A stretch of DNA of 42,099 bases from positions 1-42,099 of the forward strand of contig MNEX01000080.1 in NCBI GenBank assembly GCA_001917905.1, read 5' to 3'. Shown here one piece after another: positions 22,854-30,581 of this stretch (within the stretch, counting starts at the first letter, position 1; each line of letters begins with the position of its first letter). The notes below the pieces were generated by a model, which was not told where the DNA came from, searched no databases, and was given only the letters and a program-made list of their open reading frames with translations. A program made the position numbers and the translations under genes. Origin of the DNA: Acidobacteria bacterium 13_1_40CM_65_14. GTDB taxonomy: Bacteria; Acidobacteriota; Vicinamibacteria; Vicinamibacterales; CAVVIG01.

Positions 22854-23503
22854 CCGTACAGATCCGACATGATACTGGCGGCTTCGGTCCAGGCGAGCGG
22901 ACGGCTGACGACCTCGACGATGCGGCCGTCCGCAATCGCCGCGCAGATCGCGTCCGCATCGCGCGGGGCATCGACCAGCGAGTAGGTCGTCCCGAGCTGC
23001 CGCAGCCGGTGCACGTCGCCGTTGCCGACCATCGGCTTGCCGTGCCGCGCGGCCCACCGCTCCGCCGGACGGTTGAAATTCACCAGGCGCGTGAACATCG
23101 CGTTGTACTCGACGGCGTCGAACAGATGCGCGTAGCGATCGAGATCCGACCAGAGGCAGAAGGTCGACGGGAAGAACGGATGGGGCGCGACGACGAGCCC
23201 CGCGCGCCGGCGTTTCAACCGCGCGAGATCGTCGAACGAGCGGACATCTTCGGTGCCGCCGTCGAAGTTCAGGAGCAACACGTGCTTGCCGCCGATCGTC
23301 CGCTCGATGCCGGGAATGAGGACAATGCCGCGCTCGGCGGCGTACGACTCGAAACAGCCGAGGTCCAACTGGCGTTCGTGCAGCGTGACCGCCAGCGCGT
23401 CATAGCCGAGCCGCGCCGCGCGGTCGATGAGCTCGGTCGTTGTATAAGGGATCCGGTCGACTGGATCGTCTGACGTATGTGTATGAAGGTCGACTTTGAG
23501 CAT
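22772..23503 (-). CDS. PHP-domain metal-dependent phosphoesterase
   Basis: 243 residues. Opens with KVDLHTHTSDD, the first PHP metal-binding motif. APHPFFPS and VGNGDVHRLRQLG provide later histidine and aspartate ligands. Proteins of this family hydrolyse phosphoesters; many are uncharacterised. It starts at ATG 23503. The C-terminal 27 residues are encoded in the overlap with the pseudouridine synthase gene and look non-conserved, so the stop may have shifted. Confidence 0.8.
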   Translation of the reverse strand: MLKVDLHTHTSDDPVDRIPYTTTELIDRAARLGYDALAVTLHERQLDLGCFESYAAERGIVLIPGIERTIGGKHVLLLNFDGGTEDVRSFDDLARLKRRRAGLVVAPHPFFPSTFCLWSDLDRYAHLFDAVEYNAMFTRLVNFNRPAERWAARHGKPMVGNGDVHRLRQLGTTYSLVDAPRDADAICAAIADGRIVEVVSRPLAWTEAASIMSDLYGWRSHAGPRVHTTPASDSTSISLPQSV

Positions 23504-23638
23504 TCGCCTCTGGTGCTATCAGTTTCCGTGCCGACCTCGGCAGCGGAGGCCCTTGACGAACGCTCGCAAAGACCGCAATGATCTCTTTCGGTCCGAAATA
23601 GTTTTCCGTTTAGTGACCTTCTGTCTGCCGAAACATCT

Positions 23639-24061
23639 CTACGGGCGCGGGCGCTTCAACACAATCGTCTTGGCGCCATCGGCCGCGGCGAAGGCAACGC
23701 CGGTCGTCTCCCAACCGAGCGGGCCAAGCTCGTTCAGCCTGCGCGCCACGTCCTGGTTGGCCGGTACGACCACGCTCTGATACTCCCACGTCTGCGGCAC
23801 GAGGCGGACGCGGATCGGGTCGTCGAACACGGGCGTGTTCTGGGCGTTGACGACGTGGACGCGAAGCGGCGGCAGCTCGCGCGACGCGCTTTCCAGCCTC
23901 ACCGGGATCGCTTCGCCATGGTCGGGACGGTTCTGAATCCAGACGCGGGCCTCCGTCATCTGGCCCGGATAGGCCGTCGTCTGCTGGGGCGCCGCGAGCA
24001 TCGCCGATCGATAGGTGACGAGCGCGGTCGCGGCCAACACCGAGATCAGGAGCGTTCGCAT
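23639..24061 (-). CDS. Small secreted protein with DUF4177-like C-terminus
   Basis: 140 residues. Signal peptide MRTLLISVLAATALVTYRSAMLAA. The C-terminal part TWEYQSVVVPANQDVARRLNELGPLGWETTGVAF has the W-E-Y...LNELG..GWE pattern of the DUF4177 family. The middle is unassigned. ATG at 24061 is supported by GGAGG eight bases upstream. The function is unknown. Confidence 0.7.
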   Translation of the reverse strand: MRTLLISVLAATALVTYRSAMLAAPQQTTAYPGQMTEARVWIQNRPDHGEAIPVRLESASRELPPLRVHVVNAQNTPVFDDPIRVRLVPQTWEYQSVVVPANQDVARRLNELGPLGWETTGVAFAAADGAKTIVLKRPRP

Positions 24062-24086
24062 GGAAGCCTCCGACTGTTTAGACGTA

Positions 24087-25373
24087 TCAGCGGTTGATCG
24101 GCTGGAAGTAATCGGGGAGGTTTTTCTTCGTGTCGCGCAGGATCTCGACGATGGCGCGGCGATCGGCGGCGGAGAGCCGCGCGTATTTCGCGCCGGTCTC
24201 ACGGCGCGACAGCACGTCCCACAGGCGCCGGTAGATCGCGTCGCTCGCCTCGGACGGAAGCGCGTCGAAGGCGTCGGCGTAGATCATGTAGCTGCACGGA
24301 TACCGGAGGAGCCGCGTCGAGAGATCCAGCTGCCGCAGCGATCGGCCCTGACGATCCGCGGGCCCTTCCCCGGAAAACTTCTCCGCGAACCCTGACGTAC
24401 CCGTGACGCGATCCGGCAGCGGGGTCTCGTCGACGAGCAGCAGGTAGTCGACGACGTCGGCCGCCGCGCGGCTGATCATCGCCGCGGCGTCCGGACGGCC
24501 GGCCTGCAGCGCGACGCGCGTGTCCCAGCCGATGCGCGTCAGCAGGTTCGTCATCCGCATTTGATGCTCGAAGACCAGCAGCGCGACGATGTCGCTGTGC
24601 GGCGAGACGTACCGCTCGCTCTCGATGCGATCCTTCACCGACTGCACGTTCATCGTCTCGGTGGTTGTCAGCGTGTCGGGATCGCTGCTGGTGACGAGCG
24701 CCGCGTTGCCGAGATGGGTCATCGCGCCGTGGCGTCCGGTCACGTAATGGCCTGCCCAGCGCTCCACGAACGGACTGCGATGGTCGGCCACGTAGTTGCC
24801 GAAGCGCGGCGCGGTGTTCCCGGTTGCGGTCGTGACGACGCTGCGCACCAGCATGCCGGGCACATCGAGCGTCGCGTTCGCGTTGTGGCACCCGAGGCAG
24901 AAGTCGCGCCGCTCGATTGCGGGCTGCTCGGCGCGGCGCTGGTCGAGCGTGTAGAAGATGACGCCCTGCTGCGGATCCTCGGCGGCGAACTCGAGGAAAT
25001 CCGCGCCGGGAATGTAGCCGACCGTGACCGTGTCGTTGAAATACAGCGCGCGCGGGTTGCGGGGGTGGATGAAGCGCGACTGCACGCTGGTCTTCGAGAA
25101 GATGAGCACTTGTGACTCGCTCGCCAGATGCAGCGCGTCGAGAATCGACGGCAGATAGCCGCCGGTGTCGTCGAAGGTGAGACGCGCGGCGCCGCGCTGG
25201 AGGTCGGCATTCAGCCGCGCAACCGCGTCAGTGGTCGGCTTGGTGAAGTACTGCAACGCCGGCTCACGGACCAGATCGGCTGAGACGTCGCTCAACTGCG
25301 GCGGCGACGCGGCGACGCCGGCGATCAACCAAGCCGCGATGGATCCCCCCAACCGGAGCGACGAGAGGCGCAT
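24087..25373 (-). CDS. Secreted single-haem c-type cytochrome-like protein
   Basis: 428 residues with a signal peptide (IAAWLIAGVAA). A single CLGCH haem-attachment motif lies at residues 159-163, but there is no typical small cytochrome c fold around it. The rest (SRFIHPRNPRALYFNDTVTVGYIPGADFLEF, PRFGNYVADHRSPFVERWAGHYVTGRHG) resembles a secreted family seen in Acidobacteria and related soil bacteria, of unknown role. The ATG at 25373 follows a lower-GC boundary. It may exchange electrons with periplasmic dehydrogenases; this is conjecture. Confidence 0.7.
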   Translation of the reverse strand: MRLSSLRLGGSIAAWLIAGVAASPPQLSDVSADLVREPALQYFTKPTTDAVARLNADLQRGAARLTFDDTGGYLPSILDALHLASESQVLIFSKTSVQSRFIHPRNPRALYFNDTVTVGYIPGADFLEFAAEDPQQGVIFYTLDQRRAEQPAIERRDFCLGCHNANATLDVPGMLVRSVVTTATGNTAPRFGNYVADHRSPFVERWAGHYVTGRHGAMTHLGNAALVTSSDPDTLTTTETMNVQSVKDRIESERYVSPHSDIVALLVFEHQMRMTNLLTRIGWDTRVALQAGRPDAAAMISRAAADVVDYLLLVDETPLPDRVTGTSGFAEKFSGEGPADRQGRSLRQLDLSTRLLRYPCSYMIYADAFDALPSEASDAIYRRLWDVLSRRETGAKYARLSAADRRAIVEILRDTKKNLPDYFQPINR

Positions 25374-25406
25374 AGAGGTAATGTTACGCGCGGAATCGCG
25401 ACCGCG

Positions 25407-26027
25407 CTATCTGCGGTTAACAGTGCGTTCGGTGACGAAGGCCCGGGCTGCCAATACAAGCTTTCGATAAGAGCTCGGGCGGTAAATGTCCGCAGAAAGA
25501 GTATTGCGAAATCGTCTCAACTTCCCGTACACCCACAGGAGATCGCTGAGTTCTACAAGAGGCGGATTAGGAGCGCGGTCGAAGATGTCGAGCAGTACTT
25601 CGAGCGTTCCGCGGACTGTTCCGGAATGAATCGATGGATCGTATCCAGCCACATCACTGAGGGATTGTGTCAGTCGATGAGGAGTGCGTTCGAGAACGCG
25701 CCACTCGTGCGTGGCATCGGTATCGAGCAGCGAGATGCCGACGGCGATTCCGAGTTCAAACGCCATGTTGAACCGTGGAACGCGAAACGGCCCAGAGCGG
25801 GAGGTCTGAACACGTGACAGATCGTGAAGTGAAAACGGGCATTGTCGAATGACCGAGTGGAGGCGTCGTAATCGGTCGGTGGAGGCAGGAACTTCGACTA
25901 CGCATCGTGGATTGAGGCCCAGCGACGCGAGCCCCGCGATCAACGAGAGGAAAATGCGTTCGTGCTGACGATCGAATGGAATGTTAATGAAAACGTCCGA
26001 CGGCACGACGCGAGGCCGCGCACCCAA
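25407..26027 (-). CDS. TIR/nucleoside deoxyribosyltransferase-like protein (possible immune effector)
   Basis: 206 residues. Distinct blocks: VFINIPFD (13-20), LGLNPRCVVEVP, RQCPFSLHDLSRV (62-73), PRFNMAFELGIAVG (84-97). The combination of an N-terminal beta strand, a D-rich loop and a FELG glutamate (E91) recalls TIR domains and nucleoside 2-deoxyribosyltransferases, which cleave N-glycosidic bonds in NAD or nucleosides with that glutamate. I recall related 'FINVPFD' proteins as orphan genes in many genomes. Start is TTG at 26027, with the stop of the small upstream gene nine bases before it. The GC content is visibly lower than in the flanks, suggesting transfer. A defence role is inference. 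Confidence 0.6.
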   Translation of the reverse strand: MGARPRVVPSDVFINIPFDRQHERIFLSLIAGLASLGLNPRCVVEVPASTDRLRRLHSVIRQCPFSLHDLSRVQTSRSGPFRVPRFNMAFELGIAVGISLLDTDATHEWRVLERTPHRLTQSLSDVAGYDPSIHSGTVRGTLEVLLDIFDRAPNPPLVELSDLLWVYGKLRRFRNTLSADIYRPSSYRKLVLAARAFVTERTVNRR

Positions 26028-26036
26028 GTGAAGTCG

Positions 26037-26279
26037 CTACTTGTGCCTGCGACCACTCGAGCGACGCGATCCGCTGAGTGAGGACTTACGGCTTCGGATC
26101 GCGATTGATTTTCCTGCCCGCGGTTTCGAGGCCGTGTAAGTGACGACACTATCCTTCGCGATGAAGGCGCGCACGGCGGCGACCTCGCCAGTCGACGCAC
26201 CGTACTTGCGCGCGGTCTGTTCAAAGGACAGCGGTCGGGCTGCGATTGAGTTGACGCGGATTCGGAACGGCTTACTCAT
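26037..26279 (-). CDS. Small HTH-like basic protein, partner of the TIR-like gene
   Basis: 80 residues. RPLSFEQTARKYGASTGEVAAVRAFI looks like a helix-turn-helix (a SFEETAR-x-GVS-type segment). The C-terminus is a basic, serine-rich tail (KSIAIRSRKSSLSGSRRSSGRRHK). It probably binds DNA, and the tail would be compatible with autoregulation. ATG at 26279; the stop at 26037 lies nine bases before the TIR-like start, so the two form a transcription unit. The family is not firmly recognised. Confidence 0.55.
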   Translation of the reverse strand: MSKPFRIRVNSIAARPLSFEQTARKYGASTGEVAAVRAFIAKDSVVTYTASKPRAGKSIAIRSRKSSLSGSRRSSGRRHK

Positions 26280-26332
26280 TTTCGCTTCATGTTAGCACGA
26301 CCATAACGATGAGTACTTTGCAAAGCGGACGC

Positions 26333-26345
26333 CATAATTGTTATG
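26333..26345. promoter_or_regulatory. Possible operator upstream of the HTH/TIR-like cassette
   Basis: Inverted repeat CATAA-TTG-TTATG, 54 to 66 bases upstream of the small HTH gene start. A further CATAAC half-site is near 26312. The DnaE2 stop lies immediately beyond. Confidence 0.35.
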
Positions 26346-26348
26346 CGA

Positions 26349-29300
26349 TTAATAAAAATCGTGGGCGTCGAAGTCGATGTCGAGGCCGCGCATGCCCTGC
26401 ACCTGCTCGGCGCGGACCGACGTCACGCCGTCCTGGCTTTGCAGCACACCGTCGACGATCAGAAACGGCTCTTCGACGATGACGAGTCGATCGCGCGCGA
26501 ACAGATCGGGTCGGACGATGATGTTCGCAATGCCGGTTTCGTCCTCGAGCGTGAGGAAGACGAAGCCTTTCGCGGTCCCCGGACGCTGGCGCGTGATCAC
26601 CATGCCGGCGACGCGGACCCGGCGTCCCTGCCGCGTCGTGTAGAGATCGCACGCGCGCAGGATGCCGCGCGTCGCGAGATCGTCGCGGCGGAGCGCCATC
26701 GGATGGCGGCCGGCGGTCAGCCCCATGCCGGCGTAGTCGGCGACGAGGCGCTCGGCCTCGGTCATGGGTTTCAACGGACAACGGTCCACGACATTCAACG
26801 CAGAACTCGCAGAACCCGCAGAAATTTCTTGATCACAAGGCTCTGCGAGTTCCGCGGATTCTGCGTTGATCGTTGCGGACGCCGTAAACAACTCGCCGGA
26901 AGGTCGGACCGCGCGCTCGGCCTGCCAGAGCGCGGAGCGGCGGTCGTAGCCGAACGCGTTCAGCGCGCCGATATCGGCGAGGGTCACGACCTCGTCACGG
27001 CGGAGACCCGTGCGCGCGACGAGCTCGTCGAGCGATTTGAACCGGCGGCCGTTTGGTGTGGCCGCTGGTGCTTCGTGCGAGCAGACGTTGCAGAACAGAC
27101 CGCCGTTCGTCGTGCGCTCGAGCATCGACTGATCATCACAGCCGCACTTCGGACACCGCCAACGTTCTTTATTTGCGTGGGGCCCCACCCCCACGCCTGA
27201 CGCGCTCGGGCCGTTGCCCTCGCGCGTATCCAGAACAGAACGTCGCTGAAGGGCATCGGCGCAAACGCTTTCGATTCTCTTTCCGACCTCCTGTCGCAGG
27301 CCGCGCACGTACCGCAGCCCCAAACGGATCGCGCCGTCCGATTCGATCGTGCAGTTCCAGTCCGACACCTGCACGTCGATCGGATGAAAGCGGACGCCGC
27401 GGCGCTGCGCGTCCTTGACGAGCGTCGACGGATGATAGAACCCCATCGGCTGATTGTTGAGGAGCGCGGTGTAGAACGCGGCCGGGTAATGGACCTTCAA
27501 ATACGCGCTCGCGTACGCGAGCAGCGCGAAGCTCGCGGCGTGCGATTCGGGAAAGCCGTAGAGCGCAAACGAGGTGATCGACGTGATGATGGTCTCCGCC
27601 GCGTCGCCCGTAATCCCCTTCCGCGCCATGCCCTCGCGCAACTGCACCTCGATCTGCTGCATCCGCTTCTCGGATCGCTTGAAGCCCATCGCGCGCCGCA
27701 AATCCTCCGCCTGACCTCCGGTGAAGCCGGCGGCGACCATCGCCAATCGCAGCAGCTGCTCCTGGAACAGCGGCACGCCGAGCGTGCGCTTCAGGATCGG
27801 CTCGAGCGACGGATGCGGGTACTGCACCGGCTCACGTCCCGCGCGGCGATTCAGATACGGATGCACCATCTGCCCGACGATCGGTCCGGGCCGGATGATC
27901 GCCACTTCCACCACGAGGTCGTAGAACGTCGTCGGCTTCAAGCGCGGGAGTGTCGCCATCTGCGCGCGCGACTCGACCTGGAAGACGCCGATCGTGTCGG
28001 CCGCCTGCAGCATCTTGTAGACCGCGGGATCCTCGGGAAGATGCGCGAGGTCGATTTTTATTCCGCGTGGGGCCCCACCCCCACGCGCTGACACGCTCGG
28101 GCCGTGGCCCTCGCGTGTATCCAGAACAGGACGTCGTCGATTTTCATCGAGAGGCTCTTCCCATCCCGCCTGTCCTGCCCCTCCTGCCTGTCCTGCCCTT
28201 TCACCATTCACCAGCGCGAGCGAGTCCTGCAGCACCGCCATCATGCCGAGGCCGAGGAGATCGACTTTGACGATGCCCATGTCGGCGCAGTCGTCCTTGT
28301 CCCACTGGACGACGACGCGGCCGGGCATGCTCGCGTTTTCGAGCGGGACGACGGCGTCGAGCTGACCCTGGCAAATCACCATGCCGCCGGAGTGCTGGCC
28401 GAGATGGCGCGGCAAATCGAGCATCTCCTTCCAGAGCCGCGCGAACAGGCGCACGCGATCCGAATTCAGATCGAGCCCGACGGCCGAGAGCTGCCGCGGC
28501 AGCGTGTCGGCGGGATCGGCGAACTCGAACTGATTCATGATTTTCGCGAGCCGATCGATCTGCGCCAGATCGAAGCCGAGCACCTTCCCCACTTCGCGCG
28601 CCGCGCTGCGCCCGCGATAGGTGATCACATTCGCCGTCATTGCTGCTCTGGGCCCTTCGGGGGCCGCGCCCTGCCCGTGATTGTATTTTTCGTAGACGTG
28701 CTGGATGACCTCCTCGCGGCGATCGCCGCTCGGCAGATCGAGATCGATGTCGGGCCACTCGCCGCGCTCTTCCGACAAGAACCGCTCGAAGAGCAGATCC
28801 ATCCCGACCGGATCGACCGCGGTGATGCCGAGGCTGTAGCAGACGGCGCTGTTCGCCGCGCTGCCGCGTCCTTGCACGAGGATGTCGTGCTGCCGCGAAA
28901 AATTGACGATGTCCCAGACGATGAGGAAGTAGCCGGCGAGCTGGAGCTTCTCGATGAGATCGAGCTCGCGCGCGATTTGCGCGCGCGCCCGATCGTGATA
29001 CGGGCGATACCGCTCGCGGGCGCCGACCTCGGTGATTTTCCGCAGGAACGACGTCTGCGTCTCACCGGGCGGCACCGGGTAGTCGGGAAAGCGGTAGCCG
29101 AGATCCGCCATCGTGTACTGCAGGCGGTCGCCGAGCTCGCGCGTGCGCGCCACGGCGTCGGGATAATCGCGGAAGAGCTCCGCCATCTCGCCGGGCGGCT
29201 TGAGGTACCGCTCGGCGTTGGGCGCGAGCCGGCGTCCCGCGGTGGCGAGGTCGGTGTGATGGTGGATGCAGGTGAGCACGTCGAACAGCGGCCGCTCGGA

Positions 29301-30053
29301 CGGCGTCGCGAAGCGGACGCCGTTGGTCGCAATCGTCGGAACGCTGAAGGCCGACGCCAGCGCGACGAGCGCCTCGTTGTCGCGCTCCTCGTCGCGGCGG
29401 AAGTGGCGCTGCAGCTCGACGTACATATTCGCGCGGCCGAAGATCCCGACGAGGCGATCGAGCAAGCCGCCGACGCCGTGGCGCCGGCCGTCGAGCGCCG
29501 CGCGCCCCGCCAGCGCGACCAGACCGGTCGTGCAGCCGACCAGCTCCTCGAGCGCGAGCGCGCCTTCGCCCTTCGGCGCGCGCATTTTCATCCGGGTGAT
29601 GAGACGACACAGATTGCGATAGCCCTCTTGACTTTCACATAACACCGGCAACAACCAGGTTGCTTCAGCGCTCGGCCAACTTTTTTTACTGGCCTGGGGC
29701 CCCACCCCCAGGCCTGACGCGCTCGCGCCGTCGCGCTCGCGCGTATCTAGAACAGAACGTCGCTGATCGCGGTCCACTCCCAGGCCTGACACGCTCGGGC
29801 CGTAGCCCTCGCGTGTATCCAGAACAGAACGTCGCAGATCGTCTTGTGCGATGGTCAGCTCGGCGCCGACGATCGGGCGAATGCCGGCGGCTTGCGCCGC
29901 TTTATGGAAGCGCGGCGCGCCGTAGACGCCGTCGCGATCGAGCAGCGCGAGCGTGGAGTAGCCGAGGTCGGCGGCCCGATCGACGAGCGCCTCGGGGAGC
30001 GACGCGCCTTGCAGAAAGCTGAAGGCCGACGCAGTGTGCAGTTCGACATACAC
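26349..30053 (-). CDS. dnaE2: Error-prone DNA polymerase III alpha subunit with in-frame repeat insertions
   Basis: 1234 residues. The PHP-domain start YVELHTASAFSFLQGAS is typical of DnaE2. Catalytic aspartates are in PDIDLD (D435, D437, D439 region) and VKVDLLGLGMM (D598). The C-terminal OB-fold includes VRVAGMVITRQRPGTAKGFVFLTLEDE. DnaE2 performs mutagenic lesion bypass with ImuA and ImuB. At least four in-frame repeat segments interrupt it. They are residues about 70-126 (two tandem P elements), 614-664 (W7 plus P), 933-963 (P) and 1056-1089 (A element 8). Residues 963-994 add a two-CxxC zinc-ribbon-like stretch. Removing these leaves about 1030 residues, the usual family length. GTG start at 30053. 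Activity is plausible but untested. Confidence 0.88.
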   Translation of the reverse strand: MYVELHTASAFSFLQGASLPEALVDRAADLGYSTLALLDRDGVYGAPRFHKAAQAAGIRPIVGAELTIAQDDLRRSVLDTREGYGPSVSGLGVDRDQRRSVLDTRERDGASASGLGVGPQASKKSWPSAEATWLLPVLCESQEGYRNLCRLITRMKMRAPKGEGALALEELVGCTTGLVALAGRAALDGRRHGVGGLLDRLVGIFGRANMYVELQRHFRRDEERDNEALVALASAFSVPTIATNGVRFATPSERPLFDVLTCIHHHTDLATAGRRLAPNAERYLKPPGEMAELFRDYPDAVARTRELGDRLQYTMADLGYRFPDYPVPPGETQTSFLRKITEVGARERYRPYHDRARAQIARELDLIEKLQLAGYFLIVWDIVNFSRQHDILVQGRGSAANSAVCYSLGITAVDPVGMDLLFERFLSEERGEWPDIDLDLPSGDRREEVIQHVYEKYNHGQGAAPEGPRAAMTANVITYRGRSAAREVGKVLGFDLAQIDRLAKIMNQFEFADPADTLPRQLSAVGLDLNSDRVRLFARLWKEMLDLPRHLGQHSGGMVICQGQLDAVVPLENASMPGRVVVQWDKDDCADMGIVKVDLLGLGMMAVLQDSLALVNGERAGQAGGAGQAGWEEPLDENRRRPVLDTREGHGPSVSARGGGAPRGIKIDLAHLPEDPAVYKMLQAADTIGVFQVESRAQMATLPRLKPTTFYDLVVEVAIIRPGPIVGQMVHPYLNRRAGREPVQYPHPSLEPILKRTLGVPLFQEQLLRLAMVAAGFTGGQAEDLRRAMGFKRSEKRMQQIEVQLREGMARKGITGDAAETIITSITSFALYGFPESHAASFALLAYASAYLKVHYPAAFYTALLNNQPMGFYHPSTLVKDAQRRGVRFHPIDVQVSDWNCTIESDGAIRLGLRYVRGLRQEVGKRIESVCADALQRRSVLDTREGNGPSASGVGVGPHANKERWRCPKCGCDDQSMLERTTNGGLFCNVCSHEAPAATPNGRRFKSLDELVARTGLRRDEVVTLADIGALNAFGYDRRSALWQAERAVRPSGELFTASATINAESAELAEPCDQEISAGSASSALNVVDRCPLKPMTEAERLVADYAGMGLTAGRHPMALRRDDLATRGILRACDLYTTRQGRRVRVAGMVITRQRPGTAKGFVFLTLEDETGIANIIVRPDLFARDRLVIVEEPFLIVDGVLQSQDGVTSVRAEQVQGMRGLDIDFDAHDFY
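26795..26872. repeat. A element 8 inside dnaE2
   Basis: Arms AACGCAGAACTCGCAGAACC and GCGGATTCTGCGTTGATCG. In frame, it encodes TINAESAELAEPCDQEISAG in DnaE2. Confidence 0.9.
27175..27248 (-). repeat. P element 6 inside dnaE2
   Basis: Hairpin 1 GCGTGGGG/CCCCACGC, hairpin 2 with outer ACGCGC/GCGCGT and inner GGGC/GCCC around CGTT, then ATCCAGAACAGAACGTCGC. Encodes QRRSVLDTREGNGPSASG in DnaE2. Confidence 0.92.
28065..28139 (-). repeat. P element 7 inside dnaE2
   Basis: Hairpin 2 outer ACACGC/GCGTGT and inner GGGC/GCCC around CGTG. One base longer between the hairpins (CGCTGAC), so hairpin 1 is read in another frame (ARGGGAPRG). Confidence 0.92.
28155..28203. repeat. Direct-word repeat W7 inside dnaE2
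   Basis: CCTGTCCTGCC and CCTCCTGCC iterated, adjacent to P element 7. It encodes ERAGQAGGAGQAGWEEP in DnaE2. Confidence 0.7.
29692..29767 (-). repeat. P element 8 inside dnaE2
   Basis: Hairpin 1 stem GCCTGGGG/CCCCAGGC, a compensated change from the usual GCGTGGGG. Hairpin 2 inner stem GCGC/GCGC around CGTC. Confidence 0.92.
29772..29838 (-). repeat. P element 9, tandem with element 8
   Basis: Lacks the first arm of hairpin 1. Hairpin 2 outer ACACGC/GCGTGT, inner GGGC/GCCC around CGTA. A tandem copy, in the same frame as element 8. Confidence 0.9.
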
Positions 30054-30070
30054 GACGAAGACTCGGCGAT

Positions 30071-30568
30071 TTACATTTCATCAGCCGATGGCCCGTACGG
30101 CCCGGGGACGGGAATGTTGTTCAGGCGCAGGTACACCCCGAGCTGCGCGCGGTGATGCACGAGATGGTTGAAGCAGTAGCTGCGGACGCAGGTGTAGCGC
30201 GGCAGGGTGAAGAAGACGTTGGCGCCCTGCCGGAGGGTCCATGGCACGAAGTAGTCGGCGTCGGGTCTGGCGAGCATCGGGCGCACCGCGGCGACGTTTG
30301 CGTCGAACCAGGACAGCAGCTCGGCATTCGATTTCGCGGCCTTCGTCATTTCTTCCATCGGCACGCTCGCCAGATCGAACTCGGTCTGGTTCATCGTCGG
30401 GTCGGTCCATTTGATCATGTTCACGATGTGGCTCCCGAGATCGCCCATCGAGAACGACTTGTCATGCGGCTTCCAGCCGAACTTGTCGTCGGGCACGCGT
30501 TCGAGCACGCGCCGCGTCATGGCCATTTCCTGATCGAACTCGGGCAGCAGCAATTCGGCAATCGTCAT
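30071..30568 (-). CDS. DinB-family metal-binding protein
   Basis: 165 residues. DinB/YfiT-type four-helix bundle. GSHIVNM and NHLVHHRAQLGVYLRLNNIP give histidines matching the metal-binding triad. These proteins are thiol-S-transferase-like or of unknown function. ATG at 30568, 13 bases after imuB and 17 bases before dnaE2, so it is embedded in the mutagenesis operon. Its presence may be operon-specific, as DinB-superfamily genes are often damage inducible. Confidence 0.78.
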   Translation of the reverse strand: MTIAELLLPEFDQEMAMTRRVLERVPDDKFGWKPHDKSFSMGDLGSHIVNMIKWTDPTMNQTEFDLASVPMEEMTKAAKSNAELLSWFDANVAAVRPMLARPDADYFVPWTLRQGANVFFTLPRYTCVRSYCFNHLVHHRAQLGVYLRLNNIPVPGPYGPSADEM

Positions 30569-30581
30569 CGCGTCGCTCCTC

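Noticed and set aside
26349-30053. dnaE2 as a pseudogene because of many insertions
   Set aside because: All insertions keep the frame and no stop codon was found. Catalytic aspartates and the PHP and OB segments are intact, so it is annotated as a coding gene.
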